A stretch of 64,000 bases of DNA, taken from JAFKFH01 sp017307375. Lineage in GTDB: Bacteria; Pseudomonadota; Alphaproteobacteria; Ferrovibrionales; Ferrovibrionaceae. The translations under genes were made by a program, and so were the position numbers. How positions within the stretch are numbered: position 1 is the stretch's first letter; every line of letters begins with the position of its first letter. Positions 43,190 to 51,863 of this stretch are shown here, in pieces. The stretch covers positions 5,022,001 to 5,086,000 of the forward strand of contig OZ245874.1 in the NCBI GenBank assembly GCA_965229335.1, read 5' to 3'. The notes under the pieces were generated by a model. It did no database searches and was not told the DNA's origin. It saw only the letters and a program-made list of their open reading frames with translations.

Positions 43190-44083
43190 ATGCCGGAAAA
43201 TGACGAAGCCCCGCTCGTGAGCGGCGGGTTTGACTATAGCGATGCCTGGGCAGCACGTCTTGAACTGGTTCGTGAGAAAATTGCGGCCGGCGAGACCGAG
43301 GCGCGCTACCTGCTTGCCGCGCTTGAAAGGCAGGAGCGCTTTTTCCTGCTGTGGACCAAACCGGGAATGCCCCCGGCATGGGGGCCTCGTCCGGTCGAGC
43401 CGGATGCGGAAACATGGCCGTCGGGCAATGGCATATGGCAGGCGACTTCGCTACGCGGGAACCTGGCAAGGGTGCCCTCGTATGCGGAATTCCGAATCGA
43501 TTTGCTGCTCGCAGACCTAGCCGCAACCTATGGTCCATTCGACGTCATCGCTGAACTCGGTTGCGGCTATGGCCGCAATCTTTTCAAGCTGTACGACGCC
43601 AACCCCGACCGTCAGGTCAGGTACGTCGGCGGCGAATACATGGCCAGCGGAATAGAACTGGCTAAGGAAATAGCATCCCGTCATGAGGCAGGAGCGCGTT
43701 TCAACTTTTGCCATTTCGATCATATGCAGCCTGACTTGTCTCCGATCGGGCAGGCGCAGCGAGCGATGATTGTCACAGTGCATTCGATCGAGCAGATCCA
43801 TCGTTTGCCACGCGACTATTTCCACCGACTGGCACAGGCCGCGCCCGAGGTAATAGGCGTTCATGTGGAGCCCTTCGGCCATCAAGTCGACCCCGCTCTT
43901 GGCCCGATGACACGCGAACAGGTCAAGTTTGCAGCAGAGCGACGCTGGAACAGCAACATGCATAATCTTGCGCGCCGCGCCGAAGCAGATGGAGCAATTG
44001 CTATCGACCAGATCTCATTAGACTGCTTCATGCCGCGAGATCCTTTCAATGCGAGTTCACTGCTGGTCTGGCACCGCAGATAG
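43190..44083 (+). CDS. class I SAM-dependent methyltransferase-like protein, copy 1
   Basis: 297 residues with a Rossmann methyltransferase core. The SAM-binding motif I is VIAELGCGYGRNLFKLYDAN near residue 120, followed by VGGEYMASGIELAKEIA, which carries the acidic residue for the ribose hydroxyls, and by FDHMQPDLSP. The N-terminal 110 residues are a helical cap (AWAARLELVREKIAAGETEA, YAEFRIDLLLADLA). The target is unknown, and similarity to sugar O-methyltransferases is only general. It has an equal-length paralogue at 45336-46229, over 70% identical by eye. The start is the ATG at 43190, since 25 codons upstream are open but unmatched in the paralogue. Confidence 0.82.
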   Translation: MPENDEAPLVSGGFDYSDAWAARLELVREKIAAGETEARYLLAALERQERFFLLWTKPGMPPAWGPRPVEPDAETWPSGNGIWQATSLRGNLARVPSYAEFRIDLLLADLAATYGPFDVIAELGCGYGRNLFKLYDANPDRQVRYVGGEYMASGIELAKEIASRHEAGARFNFCHFDHMQPDLSPIGQAQRAMIVTVHSIEQIHRLPRDYFHRLAQAAPEVIGVHVEPFGHQVDPALGPMTREQVKFAAERRWNSNMHNLARRAEADGAIAIDQISLDCFMPRDPFNASSLLVWHRR

Positions 44084-44191
44084 CACTGCCATTACCTGCT
44101 GAACAATCGACGCTGCGGCCAACCTCGGAAACATGGCGACCGGCAACCGATCACAGTGATCGGGCGGCCATGAAAACCGAAGGAGACCGCC

Positions 44192-44285
44192 ATGACTATC
44201 ACCAACTCTCCCAGCTTTCTGCGCCGCCTCCTTCTTCCCCATGCCGTGGCCGGCGCTATCGCCGGCGCGATGCTGCTGGCCGCTG
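44192..44285 (+). pseudogene. truncated copy of the small membrane-protein gene
   Basis: Begins MTITNSPSFLRRLLLPHAVA and stays parallel to the intact protein at 46341 (MTTISNSSAFLRRVLLTDAG) for about 31 residues, to ...GAMLLAAAG, with the same ribosome-binding site context. The match then ends abruptly inside sequence belonging to the antisense MFS fragment. The frame continues for some 40 more codons of unrelated residues. Interpreted as a gene cut by a rearrangement. Confidence 0.65.
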
Positions 44286-44879
44286 CCGGGCGACAACCGA
44301 CCACGACCGCCGTTCGCCGGCCACTTCCGCCCGGGTCGGCCTGGGCAGTTCCCGGCCGACAAGCAGGCCACGCGCCCCCTGCGACAGCAGCGAGACAGCC
44401 GCGTAGGAACCGGTGAAGGCTACCGGGGTAAACCAGTCGCGGGCTTCGCCGCCGATCCAGGGGCCGGCCACGGCGGCGATGACGCCGCCGGCCATCACCC
44501 AGGCGATCGCGCGTGGCCGCCCCTCGACGGGGACGCTGTCGGCGACCGCATAGCGATAGTACTGGCTCGAGGCCTGATCGACGCCCGTCAGCGCGTTCCC
44601 CGGGCAGAAAAGCCAGAAGCCGCCGCGCAGGACCGCAAGGGCCGAGACCGCACCGCCGCTGGCGCCGGCCGGCGCGCCGGCCATAAACCAGGACCGGCGC
44701 CGCCACCGTCCCATCGCCAGCGACAAGGGCGAGGTGACCAGTGCGGTCGCGACCGCGATCAGGGCATAGGGTATCGTCGCGAGAGCCTTGCCCGAGGCCA
44801 GCATTTGCCCGACGATGCCGGTCAAGGTCAAACTGGCGACGATGCCGACAGCTAGTCTAGAGGGCATGCGACACCGCAA
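44286..44879 (-). pseudogene. N-terminal half of an MFS transporter gene
   Basis: The start codon is at 44877-44879. The protein follows a major facilitator for about 195 residues: TM segments around GIVGQMLASGKALATIPYAL, the conserved cytoplasmic loop AMGRWRRRSWF, then GGFWLFCPGNALTGVDQASS and AIAWVMAGGVIAAVAGPWIG. It stops after the central loop (SWSVVARQ), so helices 7-12 are missing. The remaining residues come from the broken membrane-protein gene on the other strand. A full-length family member would be about 400 residues. Probably non-functional. Confidence 0.7.
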
Positions 44880-45006
44880 GGCGGATCAAGGTGGAGGAAG
44901 GAGAAATCGTCAGACCCGCCATTTTGATCCAGGACGAAAATATTCTTGGCATAGGACGAAAGAATTGCAAGGCTCCACCGCCGGGGAGATCTATCAGTCC
45001 TTTCGC

Positions 45007-45295
45007 ATGGCGATCGAAAGCAGCGCGCTGGCCGATCATGGCATCGCCGCGAGCGGCACCGACGCAATCAATATCCGGATTCCACTTCCCCACGACGAGG
45101 CGATGACTGCCGCGCTGGGCCGATGCGGCTGGGCGGTGATGATCGGGGGCGGCGTCCCGGATCGCCAACGCAATCGGAATCAGGGCGACGATCGCCGATC
45201 TCACGACGGAGGAAGCCCTACTGTTTGCTAGCGACCTCGCTCGTCTGCTAGGCAGCGGTCCCCCGCCTGCGGTGGAGAGGCCGAAAGAATGGTAG
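45007..45295 (+). pseudogene. possible frameshifted small gene remnant
   Basis: From the ATG at 45007 one frame gives MAIESSALADHGIAASGTDA... to GWAVMIGGG. A run of five G at about 45144 then appears to shift the reading by +1 into a frame giving IADLTTEEALLFASDLARLL and a stop at 45293-45295. The joined product would be about 95 residues with coherent amino-acid use. Family not recognised. The rest of the 456-base gap 44880-45335 holds nothing else I can identify. Confidence 0.3.
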
Positions 45296-45335
45296 ACCCT
45301 TCCGACCACATCGGCACCACAAAGAGACTTGATGC

Positions 45336-46229
45336 ATGACGGAAAGCAACGATGCCCCCCAGGGAAAGGACGGGTTTGACTACGGTGATGCCTGGGCCGC
45401 GCGTCTCGAGCTGGTTCGGGAGAAGATCGCAGAGGGCCAGAACAAGGCCCGATACCTGCTAGCCGCCCTGCAACGGCAGGAGAGGTTCTTCACGCTCTGG
45501 ACCAAGCCCGGATCGGGGCCCACTTGGGCGCCCCGAAAGATCGAGCCGGGTGCGGAACTCTGGCCGCCCGGCAACCGGGTTTGGCGCCCCACATCGCTGC
45601 GCGGACTCTTTGCCTGGGTGCCGTCATATGCGGAATTTCGCATCGACCTGTTGCTCGCCGATATGGCAGCCAGCCACGGACCGTTCGACGTGATCGCCGA
45701 ACTTGGTTGCGGCTATGGCCGCAATCTCTTCAATCTCATCGATGTCAATCCGGATCGCCAGGTTCGCTATGTCGGGGGCGAGTACATGGCCTCGGGAGTC
45801 GAACTGGCACTTCAGATTGCCGCCTGCCACGAGGCACGCGAGCGGTTCTCTTTTGCCCATTTCGACCACACGAACCCGGACATGTCGCTGATCGGCCCTG
45901 CCCGCCGGGCATTGATCGTCACCGTCCATTCGATCGAGCAGGTCCTCCGCCTGCCAACCGACTATTTCCATCGTCTGGCCCAGGCAGCGCCGGAGGTTGT
46001 AGGCATCCACATCGAACCCTTCGGCCATCAGGTCAATCCGGCGCTCGGTCCGATGACGCGCGAGCAGGTCAAGATGTTCGCCAGCCGGCGCTGGAACAGC
46101 AACATGCATAACATTGCCCATCGGGCAGAAGCCGACGGCGCCATCGCTATCGACCAGGTCTCGCTGGACTGCTTTTTGCCGCTCGACCCCTACAACGCCA
46201 GTTCACTACTGGTCTGGCACCGAAAATGA
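45336..46229 (+). CDS. class I SAM-dependent methyltransferase-like protein, copy 2
   Basis: 297 residues, a paralogue of copy 1 at 43190-44083 with the same length and motif order: VIAELGCGYGRNLFNLIDVN (motif I), VGGEYMASGVELALQIA, a FDHTNPDMSLIG loop, EPFGHQVNPALGPMTREQVK and the C-terminus NASSLLVWHRK. Differences concentrate in the first 100 residues. Target unknown. Unlike copy 1, its downstream membrane-protein partner is intact, so this is probably the ancestral working unit (inference). Confidence 0.83.
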   Translation: MTESNDAPQGKDGFDYGDAWAARLELVREKIAEGQNKARYLLAALQRQERFFTLWTKPGSGPTWAPRKIEPGAELWPPGNRVWRPTSLRGLFAWVPSYAEFRIDLLLADMAASHGPFDVIAELGCGYGRNLFNLIDVNPDRQVRYVGGEYMASGVELALQIAACHEARERFSFAHFDHTNPDMSLIGPARRALIVTVHSIEQVLRLPTDYFHRLAQAAPEVVGIHIEPFGHQVNPALGPMTREQVKMFASRRWNSNMHNIAHRAEADGAIAIDQVSLDCFLPLDPYNASSLLVWHRK

Positions 46230-46340
46230 TCTCTCGATTACCCGGGGGATAATCGACCCCGCGGCAAAGCCTGGCGAACATGGGTTCAGGGGTACCGGTC
46301 TGGCCGATCGAACAGCCCCGCAACACCCAAGGAGACCGCC

Positions 46341-46751
46341 ATGACAACGATCAGCAATTCCTCTGCATTCCTGCGTCGCGTCCTGCTCACCGACGCGGGC
46401 GTCGGCGCCTTCGCAGGAATCGTCCTGCTGTTCGCCGCTGCACCGCTGGCCGAGATCCTCGCCCTGCCCGCTCCGCTGCTCCGCTATGCCGGGCTGGCCC
46501 TGCTGCCGGTCGCGGCGCTCATCCTGTACGTGGCCACCCGACCGCAGCCGCCGCGATTCGGCGTTTGGGCCATCATCGCCGTCAATGTTCTATGGGCGAT
46601 CGAGAGCTTTCTGCTGCTGTTCTCGGGCTGGGTGCATCCGAATGTGCTCGGCCAGATCTTCATCGCCGTCCAGGCGCTGATGGTCGCAGGCTTTGCCGAA
46701 CTCGAATTCATCGGCCTGCGCCGTAGCGCGCCGCGCATCGCCGTCGCGTGA
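46341..46751 (+). CDS. small four-helix membrane protein
   Basis: 136 residues with four hydrophobic helices at about 17-40, 45-65, 75-98 and 103-125 (GAFAGIVLLFAAAPLAEILA, LLRYAGLALLPVAALILYVA, WAIIAVNVLWAIESFLLLFS, IFIAVQALMVAGFAELEFIG). RBS AAGGAGACC lies before the ATG. Family not recognised beyond 'conserved hypothetical membrane protein'. It lies 111 bases after methyltransferase copy 2, and the same pairing was copied in the duplication, which suggests the two genes form a functional unit. Confidence 0.78.
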   Translation: MTTISNSSAFLRRVLLTDAGVGAFAGIVLLFAAAPLAEILALPAPLLRYAGLALLPVAALILYVATRPQPPRFGVWAIIAVNVLWAIESFLLLFSGWVHPNVLGQIFIAVQALMVAGFAELEFIGLRRSAPRIAVA

Positions 46752-46786
46752 TCCAGGCGGTTGGGCGGGCTGCCGGCAGCCCGCCC

Positions 46787-47740
46787 TCACCTGTCTTCGA
46801 GAATATCCTTTAACCGCCGGACGACTTTGACGTCGCGACTGGCGGTGGCCACGACGACGTCGGGGCCTTCGACCTGCAGCGGAAAGTTGGCGGCACGGGC
46901 CGCGGCCGCGGCTTCCTTGGTCTGGCCGGCACGGATGATCGCGGCGGTCAACTGCCTTGCGAGAGCCGGGCTCATCTGCGGCGAGGCATAGACCGATATC
47001 GACGTGGTGAAGGCCAAGTCTGGGTTCCCGGCCACTTCCGACAGCGTCGCCGTCCGGCTCAACCCCGGCGCCCGCTTGGCCCCGTAGGTGACGATCGGCG
47101 TGACCGCACGGTTGGTCAGCGCGTTGATCAGCGGCAAGTCGAAGGTGGTGACCACGGCGGCGTCGACCTGGGCGTCGGCGACCAGGGCGAAGCTTGCCAG
47201 CGTCGACTGGCTCGTCACCGGGTCGATGCTGCCGCCGGCCACCTTGGCCGCCAGCGCCGCGCCGATGCCGGTGACACTGCCCGGGCCGTTCGCCGCGACC
47301 CTCAGTCGACGGGCTGCCAGCGCCTTGACGAAATCGGGCCAGTCATGGATGTCGGACTTTTCCGGCACGACCAGCGCCAGCGATATGCCGCGCGACAGCT
47401 TGGCCAGCGGCTTCAGCGTCGGCGCCTCCAGGCTGGCCGCAGTCGTCTCGAAGTCGTCCATCACCAGCACGATCCGGTCCTGCGGACCGGCCGCGGCGAC
47501 CCGGGCGCGCGCCTTGGCCCCGCTGTCGCCGACCAGATATTCGGTCGCGACCGGCGTGCCCAAAGCCAAGGAGAGGTCCACGTCGATCAGCGAGAAAGCC
47601 TTGGCCGACAGCGAAGCGCGCTCATAGCCGAGCACGACGGTCAGCGGGGACTGCGCGGCGGCAGGGCCGATCGCGGCGAATCCGATCCCCGCCGCGACGG
47701 CCGCAGCACCCAGCGCCCGCCACAAATCCTTGATACGCAT
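46787..47740 (-). CDS. tripartite tricarboxylate transporter (Bug/TctC-like) binding protein, orphan
   Basis: Periplasmic receptor of 317 residues. The signal peptide (MRIKDLWRALGAAAVAAGIG, cleavage near AAA-QS) is followed by a two-lobe binding protein with ALVVPEKSDIHDWPDFVKAL, NGPGSVTGIGAALAAKVAGG and PIVTYGAKRAPGLSRTATLS, the last resembling the Bug family's late domain. No TctA/TctB permease genes are in the window, so it is an orphan receptor, as is common for this family in proteobacteria. The start is the ATG at 47738-47740. It is divergent from carB. Ligand unknown. TctC assignment is moderate. Confidence 0.7.
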   Translation of the reverse strand: MRIKDLWRALGAAAVAAGIGFAAIGPAAAQSPLTVVLGYERASLSAKAFSLIDVDLSLALGTPVATEYLVGDSGAKARARVAAAGPQDRIVLVMDDFETTAASLEAPTLKPLAKLSRGISLALVVPEKSDIHDWPDFVKALAARRLRVAANGPGSVTGIGAALAAKVAGGSIDPVTSQSTLASFALVADAQVDAAVVTTFDLPLINALTNRAVTPIVTYGAKRAPGLSRTATLSEVAGNPDLAFTTSISVYASPQMSPALARQLTAAIIRAGQTKEAAAAARAANFPLQVEGPDVVVATASRDVKVVRRLKDILEDR

Positions 47741-47890
47741 TGCCTTACAATCCCCCGTCGCAAGCCCGAAAGGTGCCGCGACAAACCCGAGCCGATCTGC
47801 AACTGGCACGCAATTGCACTAACATAGCCCGATTTCGACGGACAAGGACCATGACAAAACCGGCCCGGTCGCGTATAGGGTGCGCCTGCC

Positions 47891-50800
47891 ATGCCAAAAC
47901 GCACTGACATCAGCTCGATCCTGATCATCGGGGCGGGTCCGATCGTGATCGGCCAAGCCTGCGAATTCGATTACTCCGGCACCCAGGCCTGCCAGGCCCT
48001 GAAGGCCGAGGGGTACCGAATCATCCTGGTCAACTCGAACCCGGCGACGATCATGACTGATCCGAACCTGGCCGACGCGACCTATGTCGAGCCGATCACG
48101 CCCGAGATCGTCGCCAAGATCATCGAGAAGGAGCGCCCCGACGCGATCCTGCCGACGATGGGCGGCCAGACCGCGCTGAACATCGCGATGAAGCTGGCCG
48201 ACGACGGCACGCTGGCCAAGTTCGGCGTCAAGCTGATCGGCGCGGCGCGCGACGCGATCGCCAAGGCCGAGGATCGCGACCTGTTCCGCAAGGCGATGAC
48301 GCGCATCGGCCTCGACATGCCGAAATCCGCCATCGCCCACACGATGGACGAGGCGCGCGCGGCCCTGGCCGAGATCGGCCTGCCGGCGGTCATCCGCCCG
48401 TCCTTCACCCTGGGCGGCACCGGCGGTGGCATCGCCTACAACAAGGACGAGTACGAGGAAATCTGCGCCCGCGGCCTCGACGCCTCGCCGACCACCGAGA
48501 TCCTGATCGACGAGAGCGTCGTCGGCTGGAAGGAATACGAGATGGAGGTCGTGCGCGATCGCGCCGACAACTGCATCATCGTTTGCTCGATCGAGAATAT
48601 CGATCCGATGGGCGTGCATACCGGCGATTCGATCACCGTCGCGCCGGCACTGACCCTGACCGACAAGGAATACCAGATCATGCGCGACGCCTCGATGGCG
48701 GTGCTGCGCGAGATCGGGGTCGAAACCGGCGGATCCAACGTGCAGTTCGCGATCGACCCGGCCACCGGCCGCATGATCGTGATCGAGATGAATCCGCGTG
48801 TCTCGCGCTCGTCGGCACTGGCCTCGAAGGCGACCGGCTTCCCGATCGCCAAGGTCGCCGCGCGGCTGGCGGTTGGCTACACGCTCGACGAACTGATGAA
48901 CGACATCACCGGCGTCACCCCGGCGTCGTTCGAGCCGACGATCGACTACATCGTCACCAAGGTGCCGCGCTTCACCTTCGAGAAGTTCCCGGGTTCGGAA
49001 CCGTTGCTCACCACCGCGATGAAGTCGGTCGGCGAGGCGATGGCGCTGGGCCGCAACTTCCACGAATCGCTGCAGAAGGCCCTGCGCTCGATGGAAACCG
49101 GGCTGACCGGCCTCAACGAGGTCGTCATCCCGAACCTGACCGGCGACCCGATCGCCGATCGCCAGGTGACGCTGGCCGAGCTCACCCGGCCGACGCCGAA
49201 CCGGCTGCTGGTCATCGCGCAGGCACTGCGCCAGGGGCTGTCGGTCAAGGACATCGCCGAAGCCTGCCGCTACGATACCTGGTTCATCGAGCGGCTGAAG
49301 GAAATCGTCGACGCCGAGGCGCAAGTGCGCAAGCACGGCCTGCCCGAGGGTGGGCCGGGGCTGGCGCGCCTGAAGCGCATGGGCTTTTCCGATGCCCGCC
49401 TGGCCGAGCTTGCCGGGATCGACGCCGCCAAGGTCGCCGACCGTCGCCGGTCGCTCGGCGTGCTGCCGGTGTACAAGCGGATCGATACCTGTGCCGCCGA
49501 GTTCGAGAGCGGCACGCCTTATATGTATTCGACCTACGAAGGCGACGGCCGCATGGCCGGCGAGGACGAGGCCGCGCCGTCGGAACGGCGCAAGGTCATC
49601 ATTCTCGGTGGCGGGCCCAACCGCATCGGCCAGGGTATCGAATTCGACTATTGCTGCGTCCATGCCTGCTATGCCCTCAAGGAGGCAGGTTTCGAGACGA
49701 TCATGGTCAATTGCAACCCGGAGACGGTGTCGACCGACTACGACACCTCCGACCGCCTCTATTTCGAGCCGCTGACGGCCGAGGACGTGCTGGAAATCGT
49801 CCGGGTCGAGCAGTCCAGGGGCGTCCTGCACGGCGTCATCGTGCAGTTCGGCGGCCAGACCCCGCTGAAGCTTGCCGCGGCGCTCGAAGCGGCCAAGGTG
49901 CCGATCCTGGGCACCTCGCCCGATGCCATCGACCTGGCCGAGGATCGCGAGCGCTTCCAGCAGTTGCTGCACCGGCTGAACCTGCGCCAGCCCCCGAACG
50001 GCATCGCCCGGTCCGAGGCCGAGGCGCGTGCGGTGGCCGAGGAGATCGGGTACCCCGTGGTCATCCGTCCATCCTATGTTCTGGGCGGCCGCGCCATGGA
50101 GATTGTGCGCGACGGTGCCGGGCTCGAGCGCTACATGACCGACGCGGTCAAGGTTTCCGGCACCTCGCCGGTGCTGATCGACCGTTATCTGAACGACGCG
50201 ACCGAGGTCGACGTGGACTGCCTGGCCGACGGCGACACCTTCCATGTCGCCGGGGTGATGGAGCACATCGAGGAAGCCGGCATCCATTCCGGCGACAGCG
50301 CCTGCTCGCTGCCGCCCTATTCGCTGTCGGCCGAGGTGATTGCCGATATCAAGCGCCAGACGATCGAACTGGCCCGCGCCATCGGCGTGGTCGGGCTGAT
50401 GAACGTGCAGTACGCGATCCAGGGCGACACGGTCTACATCCTGGAGGTCAACCCCCGCGCCAGCCGCACGGTGCCGTTCGTCGCCAAGGCGGTCGGCCAT
50501 CCGATCGCGAAGATCGCGGCCCGGGTGATGGCCGGCGAAGCGCTTGCGAGCTTCAACCTGACCGACGGCGACCTCGACCACGTCGCGGTCAAGGAAGCGG
50601 TCTTCCCGTTCGCCCGCTTCCCCGGCGTCGATTCCCTGCTGGGGCCGGAAATGAAGTCGACCGGCGAGGTCATGGGCCTTGATCGCGATTTCGCCCATGC
50701 CTTCGCCAAGGCCCAGATCGCGGCCGGCAATCACCTGCCGGTGGCGGGCACCGTGTTCATCTCGGTGCGCGAGAGCGACAAGGCCGGGCTGGTCGACGCC

Positions 50801-51139
50801 GCCCGTGCGCTCAACGCGATGGGCTTCAAGATCCTCGCCACGACCGGCACGGCCGCCCATTTCCGCGCCGCCGCCATCGAAGATGTCCGCGTGGTCAAGA
50901 AAGTCATGGAAGGGCGGCCGCATGTGGTCGACGAAATGAAAAACGGCGGCGTCGACCTCGTGTTCAATACCTCGGAGAGCGGCCAGTCGATTCGCGACAG
51001 TTTCGCGATCCGGCGGACCGCGCTGATGAACAAGGTGCCCTATTTCACCACCGCAGCCGGCATGAAAGCCGCAGTCAAGGCGATCGCGGCGCTTAAAGAG
51101 GGGTCACTTGAAGTCGCGCCGCTTCAAGCCTATCTTTAG
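47891..51139 (+). CDS. carB: carbamoyl-phosphate synthase large subunit
   Basis: 1082 residues, full length. It uses ammonia from CarA, bicarbonate and two ATP to make carbamoyl phosphate. There are two homologous ATP-grasp halves: the carboxy-phosphate half near 1-400 (IGAGPIVIGQACEFDYSGTQ, GGTGGGIAYNKDE) and the carbamoyl-phosphate half near 555-935 (GGGPNRIGQGIEFDYCCVHA, GGRAMEIVRDGAGLERY). The oligomerisation domain lies between them and the C-terminal MGS-like allosteric domain runs from about 940 (VFISVRESDKAGLVDAARAL). A GC-rich hairpin at 51163-51191 separates it from greA. Confidence 0.97.
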   Translation: MPKRTDISSILIIGAGPIVIGQACEFDYSGTQACQALKAEGYRIILVNSNPATIMTDPNLADATYVEPITPEIVAKIIEKERPDAILPTMGGQTALNIAMKLADDGTLAKFGVKLIGAARDAIAKAEDRDLFRKAMTRIGLDMPKSAIAHTMDEARAALAEIGLPAVIRPSFTLGGTGGGIAYNKDEYEEICARGLDASPTTEILIDESVVGWKEYEMEVVRDRADNCIIVCSIENIDPMGVHTGDSITVAPALTLTDKEYQIMRDASMAVLREIGVETGGSNVQFAIDPATGRMIVIEMNPRVSRSSALASKATGFPIAKVAARLAVGYTLDELMNDITGVTPASFEPTIDYIVTKVPRFTFEKFPGSEPLLTTAMKSVGEAMALGRNFHESLQKALRSMETGLTGLNEVVIPNLTGDPIADRQVTLAELTRPTPNRLLVIAQALRQGLSVKDIAEACRYDTWFIERLKEIVDAEAQVRKHGLPEGGPGLARLKRMGFSDARLAELAGIDAAKVADRRRSLGVLPVYKRIDTCAAEFESGTPYMYSTYEGDGRMAGEDEAAPSERRKVIILGGGPNRIGQGIEFDYCCVHACYALKEAGFETIMVNCNPETVSTDYDTSDRLYFEPLTAEDVLEIVRVEQSRGVLHGVIVQFGGQTPLKLAAALEAAKVPILGTSPDAIDLAEDRERFQQLLHRLNLRQPPNGIARSEAEARAVAEEIGYPVVIRPSYVLGGRAMEIVRDGAGLERYMTDAVKVSGTSPVLIDRYLNDATEVDVDCLADGDTFHVAGVMEHIEEAGIHSGDSACSLPPYSLSAEVIADIKRQTIELARAIGVVGLMNVQYAIQGDTVYILEVNPRASRTVPFVAKAVGHPIAKIAARVMAGEALASFNLTDGDLDHVAVKEAVFPFARFPGVDSLLGPEMKSTGEVMGLDRDFAHAFAKAQIAAGNHLPVAGTVFISVRESDKAGLVDAARALNAMGFKILATTGTAAHFRAAAIEDVRVVKKVMEGRPHVVDEMKNGGVDLVFNTSESGQSIRDSFAIRRTALMNKVPYFTTAAGMKAAVKAIAALKEGSLEVAPLQAYL

Positions 51140-51162
51140 TCATTCCGCGAGTTGGGCTGACC

Positions 51163-51191
51163 CGGCCGGCGCAGAAGTGAGGCGCCGGCCG
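51163..51191 (+). terminator. hairpin between carB and greA
   Basis: Perfect 10-bp stem CGGCCGGCGC / GCGCCGGCCG with a 9-base loop, 23 bases after the carB stop and 19 before the greA start. Without a T-run it may attenuate read-through rather than stop it. Confidence 0.45.
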
Positions 51192-51210
51192 ACGCATTGT
51201 TGAAGGTATC

Positions 51211-51684
51211 ATGCAGAAGATCCCGATGACGGCGGCTGGCAACCAGCGCCTGGAAAACGAATTGAAGCACCTGAAGACGGTCGAGCGTGCGGCGGTCATC
51301 AAGGCCATTGCCGAGGCGCGGGAACACGGCGACCTGTCGGAGAACGCCGAGTACCATGCCGCCAAGGAGCGGCAGGGCTGGATCGAAAGCCGCGTGCTCG
51401 AGCTCGAGGACAAGCTGCGCCGGGCCGAGATCATCGACCCATCCAAGCTGTCCGGCGACAAGATCAAGTTCGGCGCCACCGTCGTGCTGGCCGACGAAGA
51501 TACCGACGAGGAAGCGACTTATCAGATCGTCGGCGCCGATGAGAGCGACATCAAGGCCGGCCTGCTGTCGATCACCTCGCCGCTGGCCCGCGCCCTGATC
51601 GGCAAGGGCGTCGGCGAAAGCGTCGAGGTCGCCACCCCCGGCGGCCACAAAGGCTACGAGATCGTCTCGGTCGACTATCGCTGA
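51211..51684 (+). CDS. greA: transcription elongation factor GreA
   Basis: 157 residues, the standard length. It rescues backtracked RNA polymerase by stimulating transcript cleavage. The N-terminal coiled coil (LENELKHLKTVERAAVIKAI) carries the acidic tip (HGDLSENAEYHAAKERQ) that reaches the active site. The C-terminal FKBP-like domain contains KFGATVVLADEDT and SPLARALIGKGVGESVEV. It follows carB at 71 bases, as in many alphaproteobacteria, with a hairpin between. Confidence 0.96.
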   Translation: MQKIPMTAAGNQRLENELKHLKTVERAAVIKAIAEAREHGDLSENAEYHAAKERQGWIESRVLELEDKLRRAEIIDPSKLSGDKIKFGATVVLADEDTDEEATYQIVGADESDIKAGLLSITSPLARALIGKGVGESVEVATPGGHKGYEIVSVDYR

Positions 51685-51699
51685 ATCATTGTCTCCGGT

Positions 51700-51719
51700 G
51701 GCCGGCCTCAGGGCCGGCC
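51700..51719 (+). terminator. hairpin after greA
   Basis: Stem GGCCGGCC / GGCCGGCC with a TCAG loop, 15 bases after the greA stop. No T-run. Confidence 0.45.
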
Positions 51720-51863
51720 GTGTCGCCGTGCGGACAGTCCTCTGTCACTTACACATCGTCGTGGCTGCGTAATCTTCCTCTTGGCAGTCGGTAGCAGAGT
51801 GATTATCTGCTGAGCGAGGCCGGCCGACACCCAGGCCCGCCGCGACCGAACGGACCGGAGCCG

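Larger units (their letters stand above)
43190..46440 (+). repeat. diverged segmental duplication (methyltransferase + membrane-protein start)
   Basis: Unit 1 is about 43190-44285 and unit 2 about 45336-46440. Each has an 894-base methyltransferase gene, then a gap of nearly equal length (about 110 bases, with shared patches around AAGGAGACCGCCATGAC), then the start of the same membrane protein. In unit 1 the match stops at about 44285. In unit 2 it runs on to a complete gene. Confidence 0.7.

Noticed and set aside
47819..50923. Antisense open frame of over 1000 codons across carB
   Set aside because: GC-rich codon bias keeps the complementary frame open. carB on the other strand has full family conservation, and the antisense protein is low-complexity Arg/Gly/His-rich.
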